From Chloroflexota bacterium (lineage in GTDB: Bacteria; Chloroflexota; Dehalococcoidia; Lucifugimonadales; UBA3495): a DNA stretch of 64,000 bases. Made by a program: the position numbers and the translations under genes. Positions 35,443 to 43,950 of the stretch are shown here, piece by piece. The stretch is taken from positions 1 to 64,000 of the forward strand of contig JAPPLU010000076.1 in NCBI GenBank assembly GCA_028874075.1. Direction: 5' to 3'. The notes under the pieces were generated by a model, which saw nothing but the letters and a program-made list of their open reading frames with translations, was not told the origin of the DNA and ran no database searches. Every line of letters starts with the position of its first letter. The first letter of the stretch is position 1.

Positions 35443-36429
35443 ATGGCAACTGACATGACGACCGCAGTTCAAAAGCCGAACCCGATAGTGGCGCTCTGGA
35501 ATAACGCCCTGTTGCAGGCGTTCCTGAATGACCCGATCACCTTGTGTTCGGCGTTATTCCTCTTTGTGATCGTAATGGCCGCCGTTTTTGCTCCTTTCGT
35601 GGCGCCCTATGACCCGCAGAACCAGCAGTTGAAACTGCGGCACCTGCCCCCGGATATTGCGGCACATCCTGCCACCATGCGGGTGGACGGCCAGAACGTT
35701 ACGGAAGACCGGCGCTTCGTATTGGGAACGGACCACTTGGGCCGGGATTACCTTAGCCGCCTGATTTATGGTGGCCGGATATCCATTTCTGTAGGATTGC
35801 TGGGGGTGCTGGTTTCCAGCGTGATCGGCGTGTTCCTTGGCATTACCGCCGGCTATTACCGGGGGATTCTGGATGACATAATAATGAGAGCGGTGGACAT
35901 ATTTATGTCCGTGCCGCTGTTATTGCTGGCCCTGATGGTGTTATTCATCCTGGGGCCCAGCTTCACCAATATCATTATTGTGTTTGCGATTGCCAGATGG
36001 ATGCTCTTCTGCCGGGTGTCGCGCGGTGTGGTTCTGTCACTACGAGAACAGGCTTTTGTTGATGCGGCGCGTGCTATCGGCGCCAGCGACGGTCGGATAA
36101 TTGGGCGGCACGTGCTCCCCAACCTTATCACTCCGCTCCTGACCCTGGCTGCGCTGGAAGTGCCCCGTAACATCTTGACCGAGTCCACCCTCAGCTTCCT
36201 GGGATTCGGCATCCAGCCGCCCGAGTCATCCTGGGGCCTGATGCTCTCCCAGGGTCGCGACTACATCGTTACGGCGTGGTGGGTAGTGGTGGTGCCCGGT
36301 ACTGCCATTTTCCTGACTGCCTTGTCCTTCAACCTCTTTGGAGTATGGATGCGTGCGGTCAGTGACCCGTTGCAGCGGTGGCGCTGGCTCAAGGCCACCA
36401 AGGAGGCCAAGGAGGCTGGCGTAGGCTGA
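35443..36429 (+). CDS. ABC transporter permease, DppC type
   Basis: A 328-residue permease partner of the preceding gene. FAPFVAPYDPQ, LGTDHLGRDYLSRLIYGGRIS and the coupling loop DAARAIGASDGRIIGRHVLPN are typical for DppC/OppC. ESTLSFLGFGIQPPESSWG is the conserved C-terminal block. Start ATG 35443. The two permeases and two upstream binding proteins form one importer set that lacks nucleotide-binding subunits in this window. Confidence 0.93.
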   Translation: MATDMTTAVQKPNPIVALWNNALLQAFLNDPITLCSALFLFVIVMAAVFAPFVAPYDPQNQQLKLRHLPPDIAAHPATMRVDGQNVTEDRRFVLGTDHLGRDYLSRLIYGGRISISVGLLGVLVSSVIGVFLGITAGYYRGILDDIIMRAVDIFMSVPLLLLALMVLFILGPSFTNIIIVFAIARWMLFCRVSRGVVLSLREQAFVDAARAIGASDGRIIGRHVLPNLITPLLTLAALEVPRNILTESTLSFLGFGIQPPESSWGLMLSQGRDYIVTAWWVVVVPGTAIFLTALSFNLFGVWMRAVSDPLQRWRWLKATKEAKEAGVG

Positions 36430-36610
36430 CAATCCAGCTTTCCAAGTAAGGCTAACGCAGACGAAGCCCTCGATGGATGCGTTCAGAATCGGGGGCTTTT
36501 ACTTTTGGTGGAAAATGCACCATAATGGCGCCCAATAATACTGCAAACCGGCTTAAATTCGTTCGACAAATAGTCTTTTGCGGAATTCTCCATAACTGGG
36601 AGGCGCTTAT

Positions 36611-37030
36611 ATGGAACGGGTTACTATCAGGGAGGCTTCCCAGCGACTGAGAATCTCCACTGCCATGGTCCGCGAGTGTATCCGGGGCGGCGAGTTGAAG
36701 GCCTTCAAAGAGGTCCGGGACGGTGGAGGAATGGGATGGGTCGTGGAGTTGCCGGAAGACGGCTGGGTCAGTGAAGCCATAGCCGCCGAATTGAGTCGGG
36801 AGTTCTCTCCCTGGTGGTGGGGAACCCAGGACAAGACCGGCTATATCCACTACGTTGAGTCTCTTTCTGCCTCCTCATGGGAGGAAACGGTTCCAAAGTT
36901 CCTTTGCGGAGAAATCGGGGATAACATCTGGGCGGCAACCGATCTCCTAGAGGAACTGCTTTGCCTGGAGTGTCAGATGCGGGCAATGGAGCAGGGACTT
37001 CCCCAGTCAAACCCATCTTCCCAGGGTTAG
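36611..37030 (+). CDS. Small MerR/excisionase-like DNA-binding protein
   Basis: A 139-residue protein. Its first 50 residues look like a winged helix-turn-helix of the helix_turn_helix/excisionase family: MERVTIREASQRLRISTAMVRECI followed by a basic GGELKAF wing. The rest is acidic, with a Trp-rich FSPWWWGTQD patch and Leu/Cys-rich C-terminus (LLCLECQM). I do not recognise the C-terminal part. ATG 36611 has GGGAGG upstream. It lies 181 bp after the permease pair and could regulate it, but this is unproved. Confidence 0.7.
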   Translation: MERVTIREASQRLRISTAMVRECIRGGELKAFKEVRDGGGMGWVVELPEDGWVSEAIAAELSREFSPWWWGTQDKTGYIHYVESLSASSWEETVPKFLCGEIGDNIWAATDLLEELLCLECQMRAMEQGLPQSNPSSQG

Positions 37031-37087
37031 CTGTTTTTCTTTTCACTCACCTTTCACCCTATCGTCGAAGGGGCTTGGAAAATTATC

Positions 37088-37111
37088 GGGACAGGGGCTA
37101 CCCCCTGTCCC
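37088..37111. terminator. Bidirectional terminator hairpin
   Basis: GGGACAGGGG pairs with CCCCTGTCCC around a short loop, between the convergent DNA-binding-protein and dehalogenase-like genes. Confidence 0.65.
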
Positions 37112-37148
37112 GCCTGCTTCCTTAAGGAAGATACCTGGATCGCAGGGT

Positions 37149-38021
37149 TCACTCAAGGAAGAAGTCCCTGAGCGCGACGTAAGTATCGTCAGGCAGTTCT
37201 TCAGCGATGTAATGGCCGGAGGGCATTGACTGCCCCCTCACATTGGTGGAATAGTCCCGCCAAACGGCCAACACGTCCTGAGAACGTCCCACGTAACCCC
37301 GGTCGCTCCACAGAGCCAAGTGAGGACAGGTCACCTTGTTGGCAAAGTCCTCTTCATCGTGCTCAAGGTCGATGCTGGCGCCGGCCCGGTAGTCTTCGCA
37401 GATGGCGTGAATTGTGGCGGGGTCGGTGGAACAACGGATGTACTCGGCCACGGCCTCCTCGGGGAATATGTGCTGCCAGTCTGGACTGCGTTGGAAGCTG
37501 TATCGTATGAAGTAGTCCGCGTCAGCCCCTATGACCCGCTCGGGGAAGTCGTAAGGCTGAATGAGGAAGAACCAGTGGTAGGTGTTGGCTGCCATTTCCT
37601 TGTTCACAATCTGGAACATTCGGTGGGTGGGAATAATGTCCAGCGTGGCCAGCTTCACGACCCGTTCCGGATTGTCCTTGGTTAGCCGGTGAGAAACTCT
37701 GGCTCCCCGGTCGTGGCCGGCCAGGTAGAAAGTCGTAAAGCCCAAGCTCTCCATGGCCTCCACGAGGTCTCCCGCCATGGCCCGTTTCGAATAGTTGAAA
37801 TGCTCCGGGTCGCCGGACGGTTTTCCGCTGTCGCCATAACCCCTCAGGTCGGCGGCTACTACTGTGAAGTGATGGGCTAGTCGGGGCGCCACCTTGTGCC
37901 ACATTACGTGGGTTTGCGGGTAGCCGTGAAGCAGCAGCAAAGGCGGTCCGTTGCCGCCGGTTACGAGATTTACGGCAGCGCCGCTGGTCTCGATTTTCCT
38001 TTCTTCGAATCCTTCAAACAT
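37149..38021 (-). CDS. Alpha/beta hydrolase, fluoroacetate-dehalogenase-like
   Basis: A 290-residue alpha/beta hydrolase. With the ATG at 38021 (GGAGGAAC upstream), the residues known for the Burkholderia FA1 fluoroacetate dehalogenase appear at nearly the same numbers: nucleophile Asp104 and carboxylate-binding Arg105 and Arg108 in GHDRGARVS, Asp128, halide-pocket His149 and Trp150 in TYHWFF, Tyr211 in EDYRAG, and general base His270 in SGHYIAEE. It probably breaks the carbon-halogen bond of haloacetates. Some relatives are epoxide or ester hydrolases, so activity needs proof. It is divergent from the phosphotriesterase-like gene. Confidence 0.85.
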   Translation of the reverse strand: MFEGFEERKIETSGAAVNLVTGGNGPPLLLLHGYPQTHVMWHKVAPRLAHHFTVVAADLRGYGDSGKPSGDPEHFNYSKRAMAGDLVEAMESLGFTTFYLAGHDRGARVSHRLTKDNPERVVKLATLDIIPTHRMFQIVNKEMAANTYHWFFLIQPYDFPERVIGADADYFIRYSFQRSPDWQHIFPEEAVAEYIRCSTDPATIHAICEDYRAGASIDLEHDEEDFANKVTCPHLALWSDRGYVGRSQDVLAVWRDYSTNVRGQSMPSGHYIAEELPDDTYVALRDFFLE

Positions 38022-38084
38022 GGTTCCTCCGTCATCCTGGTGAAATAGCATCGTAGCCGCCCGGGGAGGTCTGGACGTTGAGGG

Positions 38085-38113
38085 TTGTTGCCTCTGCGCC
38101 CCTGGGGTATAGA
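38085..38113 (+). promoter_or_regulatory. Promoter of the phosphotriesterase-like gene
   Basis: TTGTTG, a 17-bp spacer, and TATAGA, about 73 bp before the ATG at 38187. Confidence 0.5.
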
Positions 38114-38186
38114 ATACACGGCAAAGCGGGCGAGAGGAATGTGCGGGTCTCCTCTCAAAAATTGTCGGCATGGCAGGAGGTGGGGT

Positions 38187-39143
38187 ATGGCAACTCTGCA
38201 AACCGTTCTGGGCGCCATCGAATCTGAGGAACTGGGATTCACTCTAAGCCACGAACATGTGGGAACCAATGCGGCAGGCCTTCGCCACACCTACCCGGAA
38301 ATAATTGACCGGGAGGGCATCATCGAACAGTCCACGGCTGCTCTCAAGGAGGCATACGCTGAGGCCGGCTTGCGGACCATTATCGACGTAAGCACCTTTG
38401 ACCTGGGCAGGGATATAGGGATGATCGCAGAGGTCTCCAAACAGAGCGGTGTGAACATCGTCGTCGCCACCGGCAACCACCTGGCGGTGCCCCGCCCCTT
38501 CGGCGAGGTTTCACCCGACGTTATTGCCCCCATGTTTGTACGCGAAATCGAAGAGGGCATTGAGGATAGCGGCGTTAAAGCTGCGGTGATCAAAGTTGCC
38601 AGCGACCGGGGCGGAATCACACCGCCCCAAGAGATTGTGCTAAGGGCGGCAGCCAGGGCTCATCACCGTACCGGAGCCCCCATTTCCACCCACACCTGGT
38701 CGCCCGACCGAGTTGGTGACCAGCAGGTTGCCATCCTGGAAGAAGAAGGGGTGGACATGGAACGGGTCTATATCGGCCATAGCAACGACGACACCGAAAT
38801 GGACTACCTCCTGGGTCTGCTGGATAAAGGAGTCTGGCTGGGGTTGGACCGTTATCCCGGGGGGCGAGTGCCGGGAACTCCCGACTGGGAGGGCCGCACG
38901 GAAATAGCCTGGAAACTTATGCAAGCGGGGTTCACCGAAAGAATAATGCTGTCCCATGACTACTCGGTGCCCAAGGCCCGCCACGGGGCCGAGGTGCAGG
39001 AGGAGCGGCGCCTTGCCAACCCAGACGGCTATAACTTTATACCTCGCAGGGTCCTCCCCCGCCTCCGGGAACTGGGCGCCACCGATGGGGACATTCACCA
39101 GTTGATGGTGGTGAACCCGCGCAAGTTCTTTGCCGGGGAATAA
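38187..39143 (+). CDS. Phosphotriesterase-family metal-dependent hydrolase
   Basis: A 318-residue amidohydrolase-superfamily TIM barrel with the full binuclear metal site: His22 and His24 (SHEHVG), bridging Lys136 (VIKVASD), His169 (STHTWS), His198 (IGHSN) and Asp258 (LSHDYS). Most members of this group are lactonases, so the true substrate may be a lactone rather than an organophosphate. ATG 38187 has AGGAGG at 38175-38180, so the open upstream frame is discarded. It is divergently transcribed from the dehalogenase-like gene. Confidence 0.9.
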   Translation: MATLQTVLGAIESEELGFTLSHEHVGTNAAGLRHTYPEIIDREGIIEQSTAALKEAYAEAGLRTIIDVSTFDLGRDIGMIAEVSKQSGVNIVVATGNHLAVPRPFGEVSPDVIAPMFVREIEEGIEDSGVKAAVIKVASDRGGITPPQEIVLRAAARAHHRTGAPISTHTWSPDRVGDQQVAILEEEGVDMERVYIGHSNDDTEMDYLLGLLDKGVWLGLDRYPGGRVPGTPDWEGRTEIAWKLMQAGFTERIMLSHDYSVPKARHGAEVQEERRLANPDGYNFIPRRVLPRLRELGATDGDIHQLMVVNPRKFFAGE

Positions 39144-39201
39144 GAAGGGAAGATTACTGAAGGCTGAACTATTGCCAGGGTGCTCGTTGAATGTCTTTTA
39201 G

Positions 39202-39251
39202 AACTCGGCAACTCCTGGCGTCCAGGGACTGGCGCCATATTGCCGAGTTGG
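39202..39251 (+). terminator. Long inverted repeat after the phosphotriesterase-like gene
   Basis: AACTCGGCAA and TTGCCGAGTT pair perfectly, with an inner TGGCG/CGCCA stem. Confidence 0.55.
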
Positions 39252-39289
39252 CACCTCACGCTTGTATCGGTTTGGTGCAGAAAGAAAAT

Positions 39290-39312
39290 GGGGCGAGCAA
39301 GACACTCGCCCC
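39290..39312. terminator. GGGGCGAG hairpin before the CocE/NonD stop
   Basis: GGGGCGAG pairs with CTCGCCCC around a 7-nt loop. It is a variant of the GGGCGGGT hairpins elsewhere in the window. Confidence 0.5.
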
Positions 39313-39360
39313 CAGTGATTAAGAAAAAGGAATATTCCTGAAACTATAGCGAAGTAAATA

Positions 39361-41214
39361 CTAACAATCTCCCGCAGCCATCCACAGCAATACGTGGGAT
39401 GGACGGGTACGGTCGTGGTAAACCGTGTTGTCTGCCGTCACCCGTATGGGCGACAGAGCCGGGTTTTCGCCCGTATTGCCATTGACGTCCAGGCGAGGGA
39501 AGTTGCTGGAAGAAATATCCAGCCTGATCCGGTGACCCTGGGCGAACAGGTTGCTGGTGGGATACAGATCAATGCTTATGGGGCAAACCTCTCCCGGGCC
39601 CATCAGCTTTGGTTCGCTCCATGACTGGCGAAACTTGGTCCTCAGGACACCGTCGCTCAGGTTCAGCGCGTATCCCTCCGGGTAGTCTCTCGATGGGGGA
39701 TAAACGTCGATCAGCTTGGCGGTAAAGTCCGTGTCCACCGCCGTCGAAGATACCCACAGGTTGACTACTACTGGGCCCGTAACTTCCAGGCCCTCGGGCA
39801 GCGGGTCCGTCTGGAACACCAGCACGTCAGGCCGGGAAGCCAGGGGCAGATAGGGCGGTTGGCAGCCGAAGAACTCTTCGGACTCCCTTTGATCGAAGCC
39901 CCCCGGTTCCATAATGGGAAGTCCCGATGATATATTCCCGCCGATGGTGGGTACCGGATGTTCCGGGTCGAACCGGTAGGCGCTGGGGGATATCCCCGCT
40001 TCCGGCATTGCAACGGACAGCTTCCCGCCGGTATTCAGGTACAGGGATGTTTCCTTAACCCTTGAGGGAGGCCATGCCGCCTCTTCCACCCACTTGCCGC
40101 CGTGGTCCAGTCTGCCCTCCGGGTTCCTACGGCCGCTGCCGCCGCCCATAACGAACAGCTTTACCGGCGACCGACTGTCCCAAGCACTGTCTTGCTCTTT
40201 TAGCCAGTGGTCAAAGAAAGACAACCGCTGGTCGTTGAAGCTTCCCTCTCTGGGGTTGTCCAGGGTGGCCAGCGGGCCGAAGTCGACGTTTCCCGAATAG
40301 GTCACCGAGCGCCCACCGTGGGTCCAGGGGCCCATAACCAAGGAAATTTTGCTGGACTTGGCCTCGGATAACGCCAGGTAGTTGTTGACGGTGCTCGCGG
40401 CATAGGGGTCGTACCAGCTGCATTGGTGTACCTGAGGCACGTCGGCGAAGGTCCCGTAGTGGGCCATGGCGCACAGCCCCACCTGCTGCCAGTATTCGTC
40501 ATAGGTGTCATGTCCCCAGATCTCCATCAAGTAGTCCTCGTAGGCCGGGCTCCAGCTCAACGGGGAGTGTCCCCGCTTCCACGGAAACCTGGCAAACCAC
40601 TCGTGGAGGTTCTGCCGCACCATCGCCGCACGGGTGGTATCCGGGTTGGCCCTTACCTCCGGGCTTTCCATAGCTTCCCGGAAGGCCCAGGTAACCTGCC
40701 TCAGTTCGAACGCACCGCCATTGCGGCACCCGCTATGGTATGCGCTGGCAAAACCTCCGCACTCCAGCCACATGGCGGCCAGCCCCGGCGGACTCAGCGA
40801 GGCCAGCGCCGCCTGGGTATGGGCGGCATAAGAAAGGCCGAAGGTGCCGATCTTTCCGTTGCACCATGCCTGTTCGGCCAGCCACTCCAATGTGTCGTAG
40901 CCGTCCTGTCCCTCGTCCACATATTTGGAGAAGCCGCCTTCCGACTCATACCGCCCTCGGCAGTCCTGCATCACAGTTACGTAGCCGTTGTTGGTGAAGA
41001 ACGCTGCCTCCTCCAGCCTGGCCGAAGAGTTCTTGTCGTAGGGCGTCCGCTGCAGCAGCACCGGCAAAGGTTCTTCCACCATCTTGCCGTCTCGAATGGG
41101 TCTGTGAATGTCGGTCGCCAGGTTAATGCCGTCCCGGGTAGGTACCATTGCAGACTCAATAAAATGATTATTGCTCTTGCGTCTTATGACGCGTCTTCTG
41201 ACCCTCAAACTCAT
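39361..41214 (-). CDS. CocE/NonD-family hydrolase (X-Pro peptidase fold)
   Basis: A 617-residue serine hydrolase of the CocE/NonD family. The alpha/beta domain has VMQDCRGRYESEGGF (oxyanion region), the nucleophile Ser128 in GTFGLSYAAH, and later an HGGRSVTY segment near the catalytic His. The C-terminal jelly-roll domain contains VVNLWVSSTAVDTDFTAKL and HRIRLDISSSNFPR, both diagnostic. ATG 41214 has AAGGAGGGGAG directly upstream. Members cleave esters, acyl groups or Xaa-Pro peptides. The substrate here is unknown. Confidence 0.9.
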   Translation of the reverse strand: MSLRVRRRVIRRKSNNHFIESAMVPTRDGINLATDIHRPIRDGKMVEEPLPVLLQRTPYDKNSSARLEEAAFFTNNGYVTVMQDCRGRYESEGGFSKYVDEGQDGYDTLEWLAEQAWCNGKIGTFGLSYAAHTQAALASLSPPGLAAMWLECGGFASAYHSGCRNGGAFELRQVTWAFREAMESPEVRANPDTTRAAMVRQNLHEWFARFPWKRGHSPLSWSPAYEDYLMEIWGHDTYDEYWQQVGLCAMAHYGTFADVPQVHQCSWYDPYAASTVNNYLALSEAKSSKISLVMGPWTHGGRSVTYSGNVDFGPLATLDNPREGSFNDQRLSFFDHWLKEQDSAWDSRSPVKLFVMGGGSGRRNPEGRLDHGGKWVEEAAWPPSRVKETSLYLNTGGKLSVAMPEAGISPSAYRFDPEHPVPTIGGNISSGLPIMEPGGFDQRESEEFFGCQPPYLPLASRPDVLVFQTDPLPEGLEVTGPVVVNLWVSSTAVDTDFTAKLIDVYPPSRDYPEGYALNLSDGVLRTKFRQSWSEPKLMGPGEVCPISIDLYPTSNLFAQGHRIRLDISSSNFPRLDVNGNTGENPALSPIRVTADNTVYHDRTRPSHVLLWMAAGDC

Positions 41215-41500
41215 CTCCCCTCCTTCTCCAGGAATTGGAACTTAAAAGAAATACGCGGCAATTCTAGCACTTCAGACTCCCTGCACTGCCTATTGGAGAA
41301 GGTACGAATTTTCTTGACATTCGACATACCCAATAATAGACTTGCCAGAACTGGCCAGCCTTCGGGTAGGGAAGCGCCCTAGCTGTATGGAATGTGGTGT
41401 TGTGCGTTAAATGAGTGATTGTATTTCGTAGAGTGTTGGCGAATTTCCGGTGGCCTGCGCACTGAGGAACCTGGCCCAATTCAGCCAAGTGGAGGGAACG

Positions 41501-43423
41501 ATGACCGTATCCGGAATTTTTGCACCTCGTTGGTTTATCTACAGCCTGGTGACCATTGGACTATTGGCGCTTGTCGCATGCGGGGCATCAGCTCCCGAAC
41601 CGGCCCCCGCCCAGCCGTCCGGTGCCAGCTCTGCCTCGGCCCAGCCGGCTGCCCCGGCCCAACCGGCGGCCCCGGCGGCTCCGGCTGCTGCGGCACAACC
41701 ATCTCAGCCTTCCCAGCCGGCCCAACCAGCAGCCCCGGCAGCGCAACCGGAACCCGCAGCCACCGTCAGCGCGGTCGTCGGCCAGGGCGCCATCGGTGCC
41801 GAAGCCAAGGCTGCCACTCCCACTCCCGTGCCCGCGCCCGCCGCCTCCACCGATGCTATGGCCATGGCCGAGCCTGCCGTGGTGCAGTTGCGTATCGCCC
41901 GCGGCCCCACCACCCGCGACCTGGCCGATCCTGTCGCCGGCCGGGGCGACCTGCCCGTTATCTTGCCCATGTTCGAGGGTCTGGTCCAGTTCGACCAGTA
42001 CACCGATTCCGTCCCCATGCTCTCTCCCCAGTGGTCCGCCAATGACGACTTCACTGTCTGGACTTTCCAGTTGCTGGAGGGCGTCCAGTTCCATAAGGAC
42101 TGGGGCGAGCTTACCGCCAAGGATGTCGAGCACACCATGTGGCAGGAGCGCCGCAACGACCATTTCGATGGCCGCGCCGCTACCTGGCGCGATCTGCTCA
42201 AGGAGGTGGTTATGCCCGATGGCCCCGAAGGCCATGTGGTGGAGCTTCACCTTAATAAGCCCGAACCCATTATGACCACCTATATGTCCACCAACTACAC
42301 CACCGTTATTCGTTCCAAGGACCACTGGGACGCCAACGGCGGCGTTATGGACGGTTTCGATGCCAATGATGAGGGTATCCGCCTCATGGCCAACGATCCC
42401 ATCGGCACCGGCCCCTTCCAGTTCGCCGAGCACGCCGAGGCCCAGTACCTCCGCTACGAGGCCCCCTCCTTTGACCACTGGCGCAAGTCCCCCGATTTCC
42501 CCGAACTCCAGATCTTCTTCATCTCGGAACCCTCTACCCAGCTGGCTATGCTCGTTACCGAGGAGGTCCACGCTGCCGAGATTCCCCGCGACCTCCAGGT
42601 CGGCGCCCTCGCCCGCGGTATGGAGGTGGTCCTCGGCACTACCCCCGCCATCCGCCTCGTCGGCTTTTTCGGCGGCAATTACCTGCCCGATCACCCCAAT
42701 TTCGATCCCACCGAACCCATGACCTTGCCCCTGGTCCGCGAGGCCATGAACCGTGCCATCAACCGCACCGAGATTAACGAGGTCTTCTTCAAGGGCCGCG
42801 CCGAGTTGATGATGCAGACTCACTCCCATGCCAAATTCCCCGGCTGGCAGCCCTCCTGGCTCGATTCCTTCGAGGCCGACTACGGCTACGACCCGGACAA
42901 AGCCCGGGCTTTGCTGGCCGAGGCCGGCTTCCCTGACGGTTTCGAGATTACCCAGCTTTCCTATCCCCGTCCCGGTCTCCCCGAAATGCTGGATATCGCC
43001 GAGCTGGTGGCCGATTACTGGCGCGAGATCGGTATTGACGTGAACTTCAAGCCCGTGGAGACCGCGGTCTATAGCTCCCAGCTCCGCGCCAAGGAGGTCA
43101 ATAATACCGCCTGGCTCCATACCGGCAGCTTCACCGAACCCACCCGCGCCATCTTCGTGTACCACTACAGCGGCGCTCGCAGCCCCCGCTACGAGTCCCA
43201 GTTCTTTACCGACAAGTATGAGGCGCTGGAGGTTGCTTCCACTCTCGAGGAGCGCGATGACCTGATCCGGGAGATGGGCGAGAATTGCTACGATACCTAT
43301 TGCTCCATCCCCCTGCATTGGGTGCCCTTCGAGTTCATGATTAATCCCGAGATCATCGATGAGTGGCTGACCCCCGGTGTGTTCGGCGTCCGCGACTTCG
43401 AGTACGTCAAGGCCGTCAAGTAG
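41501..43423 (+). CDS. ABC transporter family 5 binding protein, lipoprotein (copy 3)
   Basis: A 640-residue peptide-type binding protein, only distantly related to copies 1 and 2. The signal ends LALVAC (Cys27), and the tether (about 28-125) is an Ala/Pro/Gln-rich repeat. The core includes WTFQLLEGVQFHKDWGELTAKDVEHT, GTGPFQFAEHAEAQYLRYE and the LPLVREAMNRAINR block. ATG 41501 has GGAGGGAA upstream. Third positions are strongly C-rich (GCC, CTC, CGC, CCC), unlike its neighbours, and this opens a 613-codon antisense frame that is a shadow. The bias suggests high expression. Confidence 0.93.
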   Translation: MTVSGIFAPRWFIYSLVTIGLLALVACGASAPEPAPAQPSGASSASAQPAAPAQPAAPAAPAAAAQPSQPSQPAQPAAPAAQPEPAATVSAVVGQGAIGAEAKAATPTPVPAPAASTDAMAMAEPAVVQLRIARGPTTRDLADPVAGRGDLPVILPMFEGLVQFDQYTDSVPMLSPQWSANDDFTVWTFQLLEGVQFHKDWGELTAKDVEHTMWQERRNDHFDGRAATWRDLLKEVVMPDGPEGHVVELHLNKPEPIMTTYMSTNYTTVIRSKDHWDANGGVMDGFDANDEGIRLMANDPIGTGPFQFAEHAEAQYLRYEAPSFDHWRKSPDFPELQIFFISEPSTQLAMLVTEEVHAAEIPRDLQVGALARGMEVVLGTTPAIRLVGFFGGNYLPDHPNFDPTEPMTLPLVREAMNRAINRTEINEVFFKGRAELMMQTHSHAKFPGWQPSWLDSFEADYGYDPDKARALLAEAGFPDGFEITQLSYPRPGLPEMLDIAELVADYWREIGIDVNFKPVETAVYSSQLRAKEVNNTAWLHTGSFTEPTRAIFVYHYSGARSPRYESQFFTDKYEALEVASTLEERDDLIREMGENCYDTYCSIPLHWVPFEFMINPEIIDEWLTPGVFGVRDFEYVKAVK

Positions 43424-43542
43424 ATTCATCAGCTTCCCTCCCCCTCGACGGGGGAGGGTCCGGGTGGGGGTGCCCCGGTCCGCCTCAGGCGTCCGCCTCG
43501 GCGGATTGGCGGGGTGGGGGTGCAGAAAGTTGACAGTTCAAT

Positions 43543-43584
43543 CCCCCCTCTCCCCCAGGGAGAGGGGCCGGGGGTGAGGGCTTT
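43543..43584. repeat. CCCCTCTCCC/GGGAGAGGGG palindrome
   Basis: A stem of CCCCTCTCCC with GGGAGAGGGG around CCA, followed by GCCGGGGGTGAGGGC and TTTTT. This wording recurs as an interspersed repeat in many bacterial genomes, and here it may also act as a terminator. Confidence 0.55.
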
Positions 43585-43697
43585 TTGGGAGACACTGTGT
43601 TGGTCACCCCGTAGCTCGGCCGCTGACCGCCGGTCCCTTTTGAACCCGCAGCTTGCTGCCGCCTCCCGGACCTGCTGGACGTCCCGTTTGCCCCTTG

Positions 43698-43855
43698 GTT
43701 TGCAACGGTGGGTGTGCAGGATGCTCGATTTGGCAGCGCGGGTCCGCCGCGGCGGACAAACGTGGACCCAACCAAAGTTTGCAACGGTGGGTGTACAGGA
43801 TCCTCGATTTGGCAGCGCGGGTCCGCCGCGGCGGACAAGCGTGGACCCAGCCAAT
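43698..43855. repeat. Tandem repeat, 2 x 79 bp
   Basis: Copy 1 is 43698-43776 and copy 2 is 43777-43855; they differ at only a few bases. Each begins GTTTGCAACGGTGGGTGT and contains the perfect palindrome GTCCGCCGCGGCGGAC. Confidence 0.85.
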
Positions 43856-43893
43856 TGTATGCCAGGTTGGCGGTCCAACCTGCCGTCATTCGG

Positions 43894-43938
43894 GTCCGCC
43901 TCAGGCGGAGAATCCAGTCCGCCGCGGCGGAGAATCCA
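43894..43938. repeat. Short tandem palindromic repeat, 23 + 22 bp
   Basis: GTCCGCCTCAGGCGGAGAA followed by TCCA, then the same with GCG in place of TCAG. Each forms a CCGCC/GGCGG hairpin just upstream of the permease gene. Confidence 0.75.
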
Positions 43939-43950
43939 GTAAGGTAAACT

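Larger units (their letters stand above)
43424..43950. other. Repeat-rich intergenic region between binding protein and permeases
   Basis: 527 bp without a gene, made mostly of GC-rich palindromes: a CCCTCTCCC/GGGAGAGGG-type hairpin near 43545-43580, CCGCCTCAGGCGG-type hairpins, a 79-bp tandem duplication and a 22/23-bp duplication ending 12 bp before the permease start. Confidence 0.7.

Noticed and set aside
41588..43429. 613-codon antisense open frame
   Set aside because: It lies wholly opposite a clear binding-protein gene, and its Gly/Leu/His-rich sequence comes from the C-rich third positions of that gene.
43698..43855. CRISPR array
   Set aside because: Only two long, near-identical direct copies without spacers, and no cas genes nearby.
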